A stretch of 64,000 nucleotides of DNA from Aldehydirespirator sp965221185 (GTDB taxonomy: Bacteria; Actinomycetota; Acidimicrobiia; Acidimicrobiales; Aldehydirespiratoraceae). A model generated the notes under the pieces. That model did not search any database, was not told the DNA's origin, and was given only the letters and a program-made list of their open reading frames with translations. Positions 1 to 7,685 of the stretch are shown in pieces. The DNA is taken from positions 3,410,001-3,474,000 of the forward strand of contig OZ244866.1 in NCBI GenBank assembly GCA_965221185.1, read 5' to 3'. A program made the position numbers and the translations under genes. Numbering within the stretch: position 1 is the stretch's first letter; every line of letters starts with the position of its first letter.

Positions 1-1940
1 GACGAGTCGTAGGCGGTGAACATGGTCCGCTTGACCCGTCCCTTGGCTGTAGCGAAGAACAGGAAGCGGTTGGTCTCGTAGTCGCGAGTATCGATCACCG
101 CCTGGATGCGCTCACCGTCCTGCAACGACAGCAGGTTCGCAATGGAGGTTCCCCGGGCCGTGCGCGACGCCACCGGAACCTCGTGGGCCTTGAGCCGGTA
201 CACCCGACCGAAGTTGCTGAAGAACAGCAGGTAGGAATGAGCGGTGGTATGGATGAGGTGCGTGACGGTGTCGGCCTCTTTGAGTCTCGCTCCGGCCACC
301 CCGCGGCCGCCGCGGCCCTGGAGGCGGAACTCGTCCACGGCCACCGTCTTGACATAGCCGGACGCCGACATGGTGAAGACCAGGTCGTCGTCGTCGATCA
401 GATCCTCGATATCGAGTTCGCCCGGATCGATCTCGAGCGACGACCGGCGATCGACCGCGAACCTCTCGGAGATCTCTCTGAGCTCATCGCGGATCGCCAT
501 CCGCACCCGCACGTCGTCGGAGAGCAGAGCCTCCAGGTCGGCGATCAGGCTCCGCTTCTCGCCGGCCTCGGCCTCGAGCTGGTTCCGGCCCAGACGGGTG
601 AGCCGAGACAGGGCCATGTCGAGGATGTGATTGGCCTGCGCCTCGGAGAAGTCGAATGGCTCGCTCATCAGGCCGGCGCGGGCGGCGCCGGTGTCCTCGC
701 TGGCTCGGATCAGCGCGATGATCTCGTCGATGGCCCCCAAGGCCCGCAGCAACCCCTCCACGATGTGCAGTCGGGCCCGGGCCGCGGCCAGACGGAACTC
801 CGAGCGCCGGGTGACCACCTCGACCTGGTGCGCGACATAGGCGCCGAGCGCATCCCGAAGGGTGAGAGTGCGCGGCACGCCGTCCACCAGCGCCACCATG
901 TTCATCGCGAAGCTGGTCTGCAGCGGGGTGTGCTTCCAGAGATTGTTGAGCACCACCTCCGGGTTGGCGTCGCGCTTCAACTTGATCACGAAGCGGGTCT
1001 CGTCGCCTGAGGACTCGTCGTTCACGTCGGCGATGCCGTCGAGTTCCCTAGCGTTGACCAGATCGGCGATCTTGCGGGCGACGGCCCCGGCCGACACCTG
1101 ATACGGCAGGGCGGTGACGACGAGGGCGCGGCGGCCGCCGGTGTCGGTGTCGGTGACGACCACATCGGCCCGGATCTTCACCGAACCGCGGCCGGTGCGG
1201 TAGGCCGACTCGAACCCGTTGCGGCCGAGAATCTGCCCGCCGGTAGGGAAGTCCGGGCCGTGCACGCACGCCATCAAGTCCTCGGTGCTGGCGCCGGGAA
1301 CCTCCAGCAGGTGCACGACCGCGTCGATCACCTCGGCGAGGTTGTGGGGCGGGATGCTGGTGGCCATCCCCACCGCGATCCCCTGGCTGCCGTTGACCAA
1401 GAGGTTCGGCAGGCGGGCCGGCAGCACCGCGGGCTCGGTGAAGTCCCCCGAGTAATTGTCGATGAAGTCGACGGTGTCCTCGCCTATGTCGGCGAGCATC
1501 GACATGGCCAGAAGATCGAGGCGGCATTCCGTGTAGCGGGCCGCGGCCGGCGGGTCCTCCGGCGACCCGTAGTTGCCGTGGAAGTCGATGAGGGGGTGCT
1601 GGAGCGAGAAGGGCTGCGCCATGCGGGCCAAGGCGTCGTAGATGGCCGTGTCGCCGTGGGGGTGGAACCGGGCCATCACGTCGCCCACGACCCGGGCGCA
1701 CTTCACATGGCCCCGGTCGGGCCGGAAGCCCTGGTCGTACATCGACCAGAGGATCCGGCGGTGCACAGGCTTGAGTCCGTCACGGGCGTCGGGCAGAGCG
1801 CGGCTGACGATGACCGACATGGCGTAGTCCAGGAACGAGCGCTCCATCTCCTCCTGGATCTCGATGACAGTCACGCCGGCGCCCTGGGCGGGCGCGAGGT
1901 CCGCGGGGCTGCCCTCCGTTCCGTCTGCCATGTCGCTCAT
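1..1940 (-). CDS. gyrA: DNA gyrase subunit A (C-terminal part beyond window)
   Basis: This is the cleavage-rejoining subunit of gyrase, which forms the A2B2 complex with GyrB and introduces negative supercoils. The first ~646 codons are in the window and the 3' end lies beyond position 1. The start is the ATG at 1940, with a second in-frame ATG at 1931. The winged-helix region contains HPHGDTAIYDALARM (residues ~93-107, the quinolone-determining region, Thr at the usual Ser83 position) and AARYTE with the catalytic Tyr at ~136. The motif QGIAVGMAT follows downstream. The start lies 19 bp after the gyrB stop, so both are probably co-transcribed leftward from a promoter upstream of gyrB. Identity is certain; only the missing end is unknown. 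Confidence 0.97.
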   Translation of the reverse strand, partial: MSDMADGTEGSPADLAPAQGAGVTVIEIQEEMERSFLDYAMSVIVSRALPDARDGLKPVHRRILWSMYDQGFRPDRGHVKCARVVGDVMARFHPHGDTAIYDALARMAQPFSLQHPLIDFHGNYGSPEDPPAAARYTECRLDLLAMSMLADIGEDTVDFIDNYSGDFTEPAVLPARLPNLLVNGSQGIAVGMATSIPPHNLAEVIDAVVHLLEVPGASTEDLMACVHGPDFPTGGQILGRNGFESAYRTGRGSVKIRADVVVTDTDTGGRRALVVTALPYQVSAGAVARKIADLVNARELDGIADVNDESSGDETRFVIKLKRDANPEVVLNNLWKHTPLQTSFAMNMVALVDGVPRTLTLRDALGAYVAHQVEVVTRRSEFRLAAARARLHIVEGLLRALGAIDEIIALIRASEDTGAARAGLMSEPFDFSEAQANHILDMALSRLTRLGRNQLEAEAGEKRSLIADLEALLSDDVRVRMAIRDELREISERFAVDRRSSLEIDPGELDIEDLIDDDDLVFTMSASGYVKTVAVDEFRLQGRGGRGVAGARLKEADTVTHLIHTTAHSYLLFFSNFGRVYRLKAHEVPVASRTARGTSIANLLSLQDGERIQAVIDTRDYETNRFLFFATAKGRVKRTMFTAYDS

Positions 1941-1959
1941 TCAACCGCTCCCGGTCGGG

Positions 1960-4023
1960 TCAGAAATCGAGATTTCGTACTTCTCTGGCGTTGGTGACGA
2001 TGAAGTTCTTGCGCAGCTCGACATCGTCCCCCATGAGCACCGAGATCACCTGATCAGCGATGGCTGCCTCCTCAACCGACACCTGCAGGAGGCTGCGGGT
2101 GTGCGGGTCCATGGTGGTGGAGCGCAGCTCGTCCCAGTCCATCTCGCCGAGACCCTTCAGGCGCTGGAAGTCGCGGGTGTGCTTGGGCCTCTCAGCCAGG
2201 AAGGCATCTTTGGCGGCATCGTCGAGCAGGTAGACCGTCTTCGAGTTCGAGACTCTCGTGGAATACAGGGGCGGCTGTGCCACATACACGTAGCCAGCTT
2301 CGACCAGCGGACGCATCTGGCGGTAGAAGAAGGTGAGCAGAAGGGTGCGGATGTGGCTCCCGTCCACGTCGGCGTCAGCAAGCACGATCACCTTGTGGTA
2401 CCTGGCCTTGGTGATGTCGCAGCCGTCGTCGGTGCCCGAGCTGCCGTTGGAGCTGCCGTTGAGGCTGCCGTTGGAGCCGTCCGGGTCGCCTATCCCTGTG
2501 CCCAGGGCGGCGATGATGGCCTGGATCTCGTTGTTCTTGAGCATCCGATCGATGCGGGCCCGCTCGACGTTGAGGATCTTGCCCCGGATAGGCAGCACCG
2601 CCTGTGTCTCAGGATCGCGGGCTCGCACCGCGGACCCCCCCGCAGAGTCTCCCTCCACGATGAACAGCTCCCGGCGGGCCGAGTCTGTCGATATGCAGTC
2701 CTTGAGCTTGTCGGGCATCCCCGCCCCGTCCAGCAGGGACTTGGAGCGAACCTCGGACCGCACCCGGGCCGCGGCCTCTCGGGCCGCGGAGGCGGCCACT
2801 GCCTTCGTCACCGCCCTCTTCGCCTCGGCCGGGTGCTCCTCGAGCCATTCCGCCAGGTAGCGGTTCGTGACCCGCTCCAGGAAGGATCGCATGGACATGT
2901 TGCCCAGCTTGGCCTTGGTCTGTCCCTCGAACTGCGGCTTACCGATCCTGACGCTGACGATCGCAGTGAGTCCCTCGCGGATGTCCTCGCCCGCCAGGTT
3001 GTCAGCCTTCTCTCTCACCAGGCTCTTCTCGCGTGCGTAGGCGTTGACGGTGCGAGTCAGGGCGGCACGAAAGCCCTGTTCGTGCATGCCCCCATCGATG
3101 GTGGAGATGCCGTTGGCGAAGCTGTGCAGCCCATCGGTGTTGAAGCCGGTGTTCCACTGGAACGCCACCTCCACCTCGTGGGGATTGCCGTCGATGGTCT
3201 CCGCGCCTGAGAAGTGGCCCACCGCGTCGAACAGGCGCACCTTCGACTGGTTCAGCCTGTCTACGTAGTCGACGATCCCGCCCTCGTAGCGGAACGACCG
3301 CCACGCCGAGTGCCCGTGCGGTCCGGGCCTGAGATCGCGGACCCGGATCTCCAGCCCCCGGTTGAGGAACGCCATCATCTCCAGGCGCTCGGCCACGGTC
3401 TGATACCGGAACGACACATCCTCCAGGACGGAGGGATCGGGCCAGAAGCGGATGGTCGTGCCGGTGCGGGCCTCGCCGCCAACGATCGGGGCCGGTTCTC
3501 GCGCCGAAAGGGCCTCCTCGATCTGGCCGCCCTTGGCGAAGGTCATGCGGTGCCTCTGCCCGGTGCGGTAGATGTCCACGTCGAGTCGCGCCGAGAGCGC
3601 GTTCACCACCGACACGCCCACGCCGTGCAAGCCGCCTGAAATCTTGTAGCCGTCGCCTCCGAACTTTCCGCCCGCGTGCAGCAGGGTCATCACCAGCTCG
3701 GCTGCGGGAACCTCGTCATGGAGAGGATGGGGATCGACGGGAATGCCGCGTCCGTCGTCGGCCACCTCGCACGAACCGTCCTCGTGCAGGGTCACGTCGA
3801 TGCGGGTGCAATACCCGGCCATCGCCTCATCCACCGAGTTGTCCACGACCTCCCACACGAGGTGGTGCAGGCCAGTCGGACCCGTCGACCCGATGTACAT
3901 GCTGGGCCGCTCCCGCACGGCCTCAAGACCCTCGAGAACGGTTATCTCCAAGGCGCCGTACGACGCGTCGGTACCTGACGAAGTCGCGGGCGTCGTCTCG
4001 GCGGCGGTCGTATCGGATGTCAC
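1960..4023 (-). CDS. gyrB: DNA gyrase subunit B
   Basis: This is the ATPase subunit of gyrase, 687 residues. The GHKL ATPase region shows EVVDNSVDEAMAG (~58-70), DDGRGIP (~89-95) and GLHGVGVSVVNAL (~131-143). The TOPRIM domain has ELFIVEGDSAGGSA (~452-465) and DADVDGSHIRTL (~550-561). The protein ends in the usual NFIVTNAREVRNLDF tail. Between GTGIG and CDITKARYHK the TOPRIM domain carries a Gly/Ser/Asn-rich insertion of ~23 residues (513-535), encoded partly by 12-bp tandem repeats at 2438-2473. Gyrases usually have only a few residues there. In mycobacteria gyrB follows recF-dciA and precedes gyrA, as here once the insertion sequence is discounted. Confidence 0.98.
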   Translation of the reverse strand: MTSDTTAAETTPATSSGTDASYGALEITVLEGLEAVRERPSMYIGSTGPTGLHHLVWEVVDNSVDEAMAGYCTRIDVTLHEDGSCEVADDGRGIPVDPHPLHDEVPAAELVMTLLHAGGKFGGDGYKISGGLHGVGVSVVNALSARLDVDIYRTGQRHRMTFAKGGQIEEALSAREPAPIVGGEARTGTTIRFWPDPSVLEDVSFRYQTVAERLEMMAFLNRGLEIRVRDLRPGPHGHSAWRSFRYEGGIVDYVDRLNQSKVRLFDAVGHFSGAETIDGNPHEVEVAFQWNTGFNTDGLHSFANGISTIDGGMHEQGFRAALTRTVNAYAREKSLVREKADNLAGEDIREGLTAIVSVRIGKPQFEGQTKAKLGNMSMRSFLERVTNRYLAEWLEEHPAEAKRAVTKAVAASAAREAAARVRSEVRSKSLLDGAGMPDKLKDCISTDSARRELFIVEGDSAGGSAVRARDPETQAVLPIRGKILNVERARIDRMLKNNEIQAIIAALGTGIGDPDGSNGSLNGSSNGSSGTDDGCDITKARYHKVIVLADADVDGSHIRTLLLTFFYRQMRPLVEAGYVYVAQPPLYSTRVSNSKTVYLLDDAAKDAFLAERPKHTRDFQRLKGLGEMDWDELRSTTMDPHTRSLLQVSVEEAAIADQVISVLMGDDVELRKNFIVTNAREVRNLDF
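2438..2473 (+). repeat. 12-bp tandem repeat inside gyrB
   Basis: Two perfect copies of GAGCTGCCGTTG (2438-2449 and 2450-2461) are followed by a one-off copy (2462-2473). On the coding (minus) strand they encode repeated Asn-Gly-Ser residues in a loop of the TOPRIM domain. Because the unit is a multiple of three, expansion or contraction would keep the reading frame. This is the likely origin of the low-complexity insertion in GyrB. Confidence 0.85.
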
Positions 4024-4250
4024 AAGTGATCGGCCCCTCTAGTCCGGCCCCACCCGGGACTGGCGACGTTGAATCCGAGGTCTGCCGAGGCGCCGACGCG
4101 GGAGCTGCGGCCTCTCACTGCCACGACCCGGCCACAGCAGACGAGGACCAGGAGGGCTGGGGGCGTCGAGCCGGGCGAGAGCCCTTCATCGAGCCACCGA
4201 TCACGGGTTCAATTCTACCAGCGCAGGCCGGTCCGCGGCACGCAATCTGA
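4024..4250. other. gyrB upstream region
   Basis: This is non-coding sequence between the gyrB start and repeat copy 1. It should hold the promoter for gyrB-gyrA on the minus strand, but I cannot pick a convincing -10/-35 pair by eye. The short open frames in it lack a ribosome binding site and resemble nothing I know. No tRNA or riboswitch was seen. Confidence 0.4.
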
Positions 4251-4395
4251 GAGACCGAGCGGATAGGCCACAGACAATAGGGATTCGACGAGACGCCGAG
4301 CGAGGCCCCGGGCCCGAGCGGCCCGAGCGCGCAGCGAACAAGCGCCGGAAACACAGCGCTGCGCCGCGAGCCGGTGGCAACTATCCGCGTTGCCT
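4251..4395 (+). repeat. Dispersed ~140-bp repeat, copy 1
   Basis: Left end GAGACCGAGCGGATAGG; right end reads CTATCCGCGTTGCCTC, so the ends form an imperfect terminal inverted repeat. The internal core is the G/C-rich block shared with copies 2-9 (reading gcccgagcggccc followed by gcgcagcgaacaag). The flanks are TCTGA on the left (4246-4250) and CTCTGA around 4393-4398 on the right, a possible short target duplication. It lies upstream of gyrB and left of the insertion sequence, the only copy not directly behind a gene. Confidence 0.8.
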
Positions 4396-4555
4396 CTGAG
4401 GCGCAATACCCCTCGCACCGGGCAACTGCTCTTAGCCCGGATCCACCGGCGCAGTGGGGCCTGTGGGGTTGGCGCGTCCACCAGAAAGGCCTCCTGACGT
4501 GGGAGAATGCTGTTGATAACGACAGTTATTCCGGCCACGTGAGGAGGCACTTCCT

Positions 4556-5878
4556 GTGAGGAGCATATCTGGTGGGATCGACGGGTTGGGGGCGGTCTTT
4601 GACGACGGGTCTTTGGTGGCCGATGCGGGGCTGTTGGTGGCGGGCACGCTGATGTCGCGGCTGGGGCTGGAGGCGCTCATCGACGAGGCGGTGCGCCCGC
4701 CGGGGGCGGGCCGCGGCTCGGGGGCCAAGGCGCTGAGCGTGGTGGCGTCGATGCTTGTGGGCGGTTCGTTCATCGACGACGCGGAGCGGCTGCGGGCGGG
4801 CTCGGCGCAGGCGGTGCTGCCGTTTCGTGTGTTGGCGCCGTCCACTTTGGGGACTTGGCTGCGGTCGTTCGCGTGGGGCCATGTGCGCCAGCTCGACCGC
4901 GCGCAGGAGCTGGCGCTTCAGCGGGCGTGGTCTGTGGGCGCGGCCCCGGCCGCAGCGGAGATGACGGTGGACGTGGACTCCACAATCTGTGAGGTGCACG
5001 GCCACAGCAAAGGCGGCGCCGCCTACGGCCACACAGCCGTGCTGGGCTATCACCCGCTGGCCGCGGTCAGAGACGACACCGGCGAGATCATCCACACCCG
5101 GATGCGGTCGGGATCCTCCCAGCGCGGCTCGGAGCGCTTCATCGTCGAGACGCTGGCGCGCCTGGGCCGCCTGGCGCCGGGCGCGGCGCTCACGGTGCGC
5201 GCCGACGCGGGGTTCTTCAGCTACGACATCATCGACGCCGTCGAGGCCCGCGGCGCGTCCTACTCGATCACGATCCCCCACAACGCCAAGGTCAAAGCAG
5301 CCATCGAAGCCATCGAGGAGAAGGCCTGGAAGCCGATCGCCTACACCGCGGGCGGGGCGGCACAGGTCGCTGAGTGCACCATCGACACCGGCCGCCGCGA
5401 CGACAAGGGCCCCCGCCGCCTGCGCCTGGTCGTGCGCCGCACCCGCCTCGAAGGCACCCAGGCGAAGCTGTGGCCCGACTGGAGACACCACTGCTTCACA
5501 ACTGACAGAGCCGACCTCGACACCTGTGCCGCCGACGCCTACCACCGAGCCCACGCCCGAGTCGAGCTCGCCATCAAAGACCTCAAGAACAACGGCCTCA
5601 GACACTGCCCGTCGGGACAATTCACCGCCAACGCCGCCTGGCTGGCCTGCGCCGCCCTCGCGCACAACATCGCCCGCTGGACAGCCCGCATCGGACGCGC
5701 CCAGCACCCCCGACAGCTCACCGCCGCCGCCGGCGTGCGCAACCGGCTCCTCAACATCCCCGGCCGCATCGTCAACCACAGCCGCCGACACAGGCTGCGC
5801 CTGCCCGCGAACTGGCCCTGGCAGAACGCCTTCACACGCGCCCTAAGACACATCCGCAACCTCCCCCAGCTCATCTGA
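4556..5878 (+). CDS. IS1380-family transposase (DDE type)
   Basis: A 440-residue DDE transposase that would excise and insert the surrounding IS. It starts with GTG at 4556 after the purine-rich GTGAGGAGG. Features typical of IS1380/DDE group 1 include the segment EMTVDVDSTICEVHG near residue 140-154 (first catalytic Asp region), VRADAGFFS near 219-227 (second Asp), and a C-terminal block with ELAIKDLKNNGLRHCPS (~341-357) carrying the Glu. The frame is uninterrupted. Codon and base use change midway: the first third is rich in G and T on the coding strand, the rest rich in C and A. Confidence 0.93.
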   Translation: MRSISGGIDGLGAVFDDGSLVADAGLLVAGTLMSRLGLEALIDEAVRPPGAGRGSGAKALSVVASMLVGGSFIDDAERLRAGSAQAVLPFRVLAPSTLGTWLRSFAWGHVRQLDRAQELALQRAWSVGAAPAAAEMTVDVDSTICEVHGHSKGGAAYGHTAVLGYHPLAAVRDDTGEIIHTRMRSGSSQRGSERFIVETLARLGRLAPGAALTVRADAGFFSYDIIDAVEARGASYSITIPHNAKVKAAIEAIEEKAWKPIAYTAGGAAQVAECTIDTGRRDDKGPRRLRLVVRRTRLEGTQAKLWPDWRHHCFTTDRADLDTCAADAYHRAHARVELAIKDLKNNGLRHCPSGQFTANAAWLACAALAHNIARWTARIGRAQHPRQLTAAAGVRNRLLNIPGRIVNHSRRHRLRLPANWPWQNAFTRALRHIRNLPQLI

Positions 5879-6039
5879 CCCGCCGCCCCGCGCCCGGCGC
5901 CGCGCACAACCACCCCAAAACGCCACCAACCCGCCCAGCGCCCCCGCCCCTGAACCAACACGCCCCAACAGCCGCCCGCCCCGCCTGAGCCACCAGCCCG
6001 CCACCAACCAACCCGACACCGGCCCCCACACCAACCCCA
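5879..6039. other. T-depleted 3' non-coding part of the IS
   Basis: This is untranslated sequence between the transposase stop and the right inverted repeat. The 160 bases 5881-6040 contain only two T residues and are dominated by C and A. No reading frame or hairpin is evident. A long C-rich, unstructured transcript segment resembles a Rho loading region, but that role is only inference. Confidence 0.6.
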
Positions 6040-6057
6040 CCGGTGGATCCAGGCTTA

Positions 6058-6203
6058 GAGGCCGAGCGGGTAGGCGATGAGTTCACCAGGAATTCGCAGG
6101 GTGCTTAGCGAGGCCGTGGCCCGAGCGGCCCGTGAGCGCAGCGAACAAGAGCGGGAAACACGACGTCTCGCCCCGAGCGCTCGCCACCTACCCGCGCACG
6201 CTC
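6058..6203 (+). repeat. Dispersed ~140-bp repeat, copy 2
   Basis: A full-length 146-bp copy, left end GAGGCCGAGCGGGTAGG and right end CCTACCCGCGCACGCTC. Both arms carry the GGGTAGG/CCTACCC variant, whereas copies 1, 4 and 6 have GGATAGG/CTATCC on both arms, so the arms change together. It is flanked by TTA on both sides (6055-6057 and 6204-6206); the right TTA is the dciA stop codon (TAA on the minus strand). The IS abuts its left edge. Confidence 0.9.
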
Positions 6204-6512
6204 TTAGCCGGGCGCGACGCGGACGATCAGCGACTGCAGCCTGCCTGCCGACGACATCTCGTTGATGCGGGCCAGCACCTCGCTGGCGAGCCACTGCACC
6301 TCGCTGGCCCACGTCGAGTCGGACGCGAGCACCACCAGCCGGTCTCCCTCAACCGCGGCGGGGCGGCAGTGACGAGCCACGTCAGGGCCCACCACCTCCT
6401 CCCACCGCTGGAACACTGTCGAGAGGAGGTCTGCGGGCGGCACGTTGAGCGAGCCGAGGAGGCGTCCGAGCGCATCGGAAAGCTGTACTGGCTCACGGCT
6501 GGATCCAGTCAT
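6204..6512 (-). CDS. dciA: DciA-type (DUF721) helicase-loading protein
   Basis: A 102-residue DUF721/DciA protein. DciA is the common bacterial factor that helps load the replicative helicase DnaB; the mycobacterial gene (Rv0004) sits in the same place between recF and gyrB. The KH-like core is visible: LLSTVFQRWEEVVGPDVARHC, DRLVVLASDSTWASEVQWL and the C-terminal IVRVAPG. I chose the ATG at 6512, which overlaps the recF stop (ATGA); a GTG at 6518 is an alternative. The stop codon is the TTA flank of repeat copy 2. Confidence 0.88.
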   Translation of the reverse strand: MTGSSREPVQLSDALGRLLGSLNVPPADLLSTVFQRWEEVVGPDVARHCRPAAVEGDRLVVLASDSTWASEVQWLASEVLARINEMSSAGRLQSLIVRVAPG

Positions 6513-7612
6513 GAGCACCCCTCCGGAACCAGGACCGTGCTCGCAGCGTCATCGGCGAGTCGGATCAGCCGGTCGGCACGGACACCGGCGGGCAGACCCG
6601 TGGCAGTGGTGAGGATGCGCTGACCCTGCGGCAGCGCTTCCAACAACGCGGCCGCCCGTTCGGCGTCCAGCTCCGAGAAGACGTCGTCCAGCAGCAGCAC
6701 CGGCTGCACCCTCCGGCAGTCGCGAACTTCGGCATCCACCGCCAGCCGCAGAGCCAGTGCCAGGGACCGCTGCTCGCCCTGGGAGCCGTGGCTCCGGGCG
6801 GGCAGCCCCCCGATCTGCAGCAGCACGTCATCGCGGTGGGGCCCGACGGTGCTGGTCGCGCGTCTCAGATCATCGCGGCGGGCAGCCGCGAGCGCTTCGG
6901 CCAAAGAGACATCACCCCAGGAGGACATGTAACTCGCGCGAGCTTCCCCGCGACCTTTGGATATCTGTGCGTAGTAGGAGCGGATCCGGGGCTGCAGCGC
7001 CCCCAGCAGTTCCCGCCGGCGGGAACGCAACTCGTCTCCGGATGCGGCCAATTTGGCGTCCCAGACGTCCAGGGTGATGGCCACATCGCCCACGGCGCGC
7101 CCGCCGGCCTGGCGCAAGAGGGTGTTGCGATGGCGAAGGATCCGGTCCACTTCGTTGCGCAGAGCCCCCAACGAAGGGCGCACAGCCGTCAACGCGTTGT
7201 CGATCCAGCGGCGCCGGCGGGCCGGCTCGCCCTTCACCAAGTCGAGATCCTCGGGCGAGAACACCGTTGCTGTGAGCACGCCGACCAGATCTCGCCGGCG
7301 GGCAACCGGTTGATGATTCACCCTCACCCGGTTGGGTCTGGAACGGGCCAGCTCTGCCTCGATCAAGAGCTCCCGGCCATCGCCGGCGCGAGCGAAGCAG
7401 CGCACCACTGCAGTCTCGGCACCGTCCCGAATGAGAGCCGCCTCGGGCGCGCCCCGCAGCGAGCCCAGCCCGGCCGCGAAACCGATCGCCTCTAGCAAGT
7501 TGGTCTTGCCGCGGCCGTTGGGACCGACAACGGCGGTGAGTCCGGCCGCGAAGTCCACCTCCGCTCTGGCATAGGACCGAAAGTCCACCAGCGACAGTGC
7601 GCTGACCTGCAT
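6509..7612 (-). CDS. recF: DNA replication and repair protein RecF
   Basis: A 367-residue SMC-like ATPase that binds gapped DNA and promotes RecA loading with RecO/RecR. The Walker A motif GPNGRGKTN is at ~30-38, the ABC-type signature SQGEQRSLALALRLA at ~275-289, and Walker B VLLLDDVFSELD at ~307-318. The ATG at 7612 opens the typical N-terminus (LSLVDFRSYARAEVDF). It lies 73 bp downstream of dnaN and overlaps dciA by 4 bp, giving a compact dnaN-recF-dciA unit. Length is normal for the family. Confidence 0.97.
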   Translation of the reverse strand: MQVSALSLVDFRSYARAEVDFAAGLTAVVGPNGRGKTNLLEAIGFAAGLGSLRGAPEAALIRDGAETAVVRCFARAGDGRELLIEAELARSRPNRVRVNHQPVARRRDLVGVLTATVFSPEDLDLVKGEPARRRRWIDNALTAVRPSLGALRNEVDRILRHRNTLLRQAGGRAVGDVAITLDVWDAKLAASGDELRSRRRELLGALQPRIRSYYAQISKGRGEARASYMSSWGDVSLAEALAAARRDDLRRATSTVGPHRDDVLLQIGGLPARSHGSQGEQRSLALALRLAVDAEVRDCRRVQPVLLLDDVFSELDAERAAALLEALPQGQRILTTATGLPAGVRADRLIRLADDAASTVLVPEGCS

Positions 7613-7685
7613 GGCTGCCTCACCTACAAGCCAGGAGCGGGATTCGACCCGTCTACGGCCTGGCTCATCCGCACCCGGCGCTGGT

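Larger units (their letters stand above)
4436..6053 (+). mobile_element. IS1380-family insertion sequence, complete
   Basis: This is a 1618-bp element with 14-bp terminal inverted repeats: CCCGGATCCACCGG at 4436-4449 and the complement of CCTGGATCCACCGG at 6040-6053 (13 of 14 identical). It is flanked by a 5-bp direct duplication CTTAG at 4431-4435 and 6054-6058. Length, one long transposase and a 5-bp duplication fit the IS1380 family. The right-hand CTTAG is also the outer edge of dispersed repeat copy 2, so the IS inserted exactly at the boundary of that repeat. The intact frame and matching ends suggest a recent, possibly active insertion. It separates gyrB from dciA. Confidence 0.9.

Noticed and set aside
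183..1010. Long plus-strand open frame opposite gyrA
   Set aside because: It is the complement of gyrA; the GC-rich codons of the real gene keep the antisense frame open. No family resemblance.
1864..3210. 448-codon plus-strand frame opposite gyrB
   Set aside because: GyrB motifs on the other strand are unambiguous and this frame shows only low-complexity His/Arg/Gly sequence.
4526..5791. 421-codon minus-strand frame opposite the transposase
   Set aside because: Shadow of the transposase in a high-GC element; its sequence is Gly/Val/Ala/Arg-rich without motifs.
6077..6265. Short reading frames inside the dispersed repeats, e.g. with SCSLRSRAARA
   Set aside because: The same peptide appears wherever the repeat core occurs because the DNA is repeated, but frames are broken and shifted between copies. 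No start, ribosome site or conserved length.
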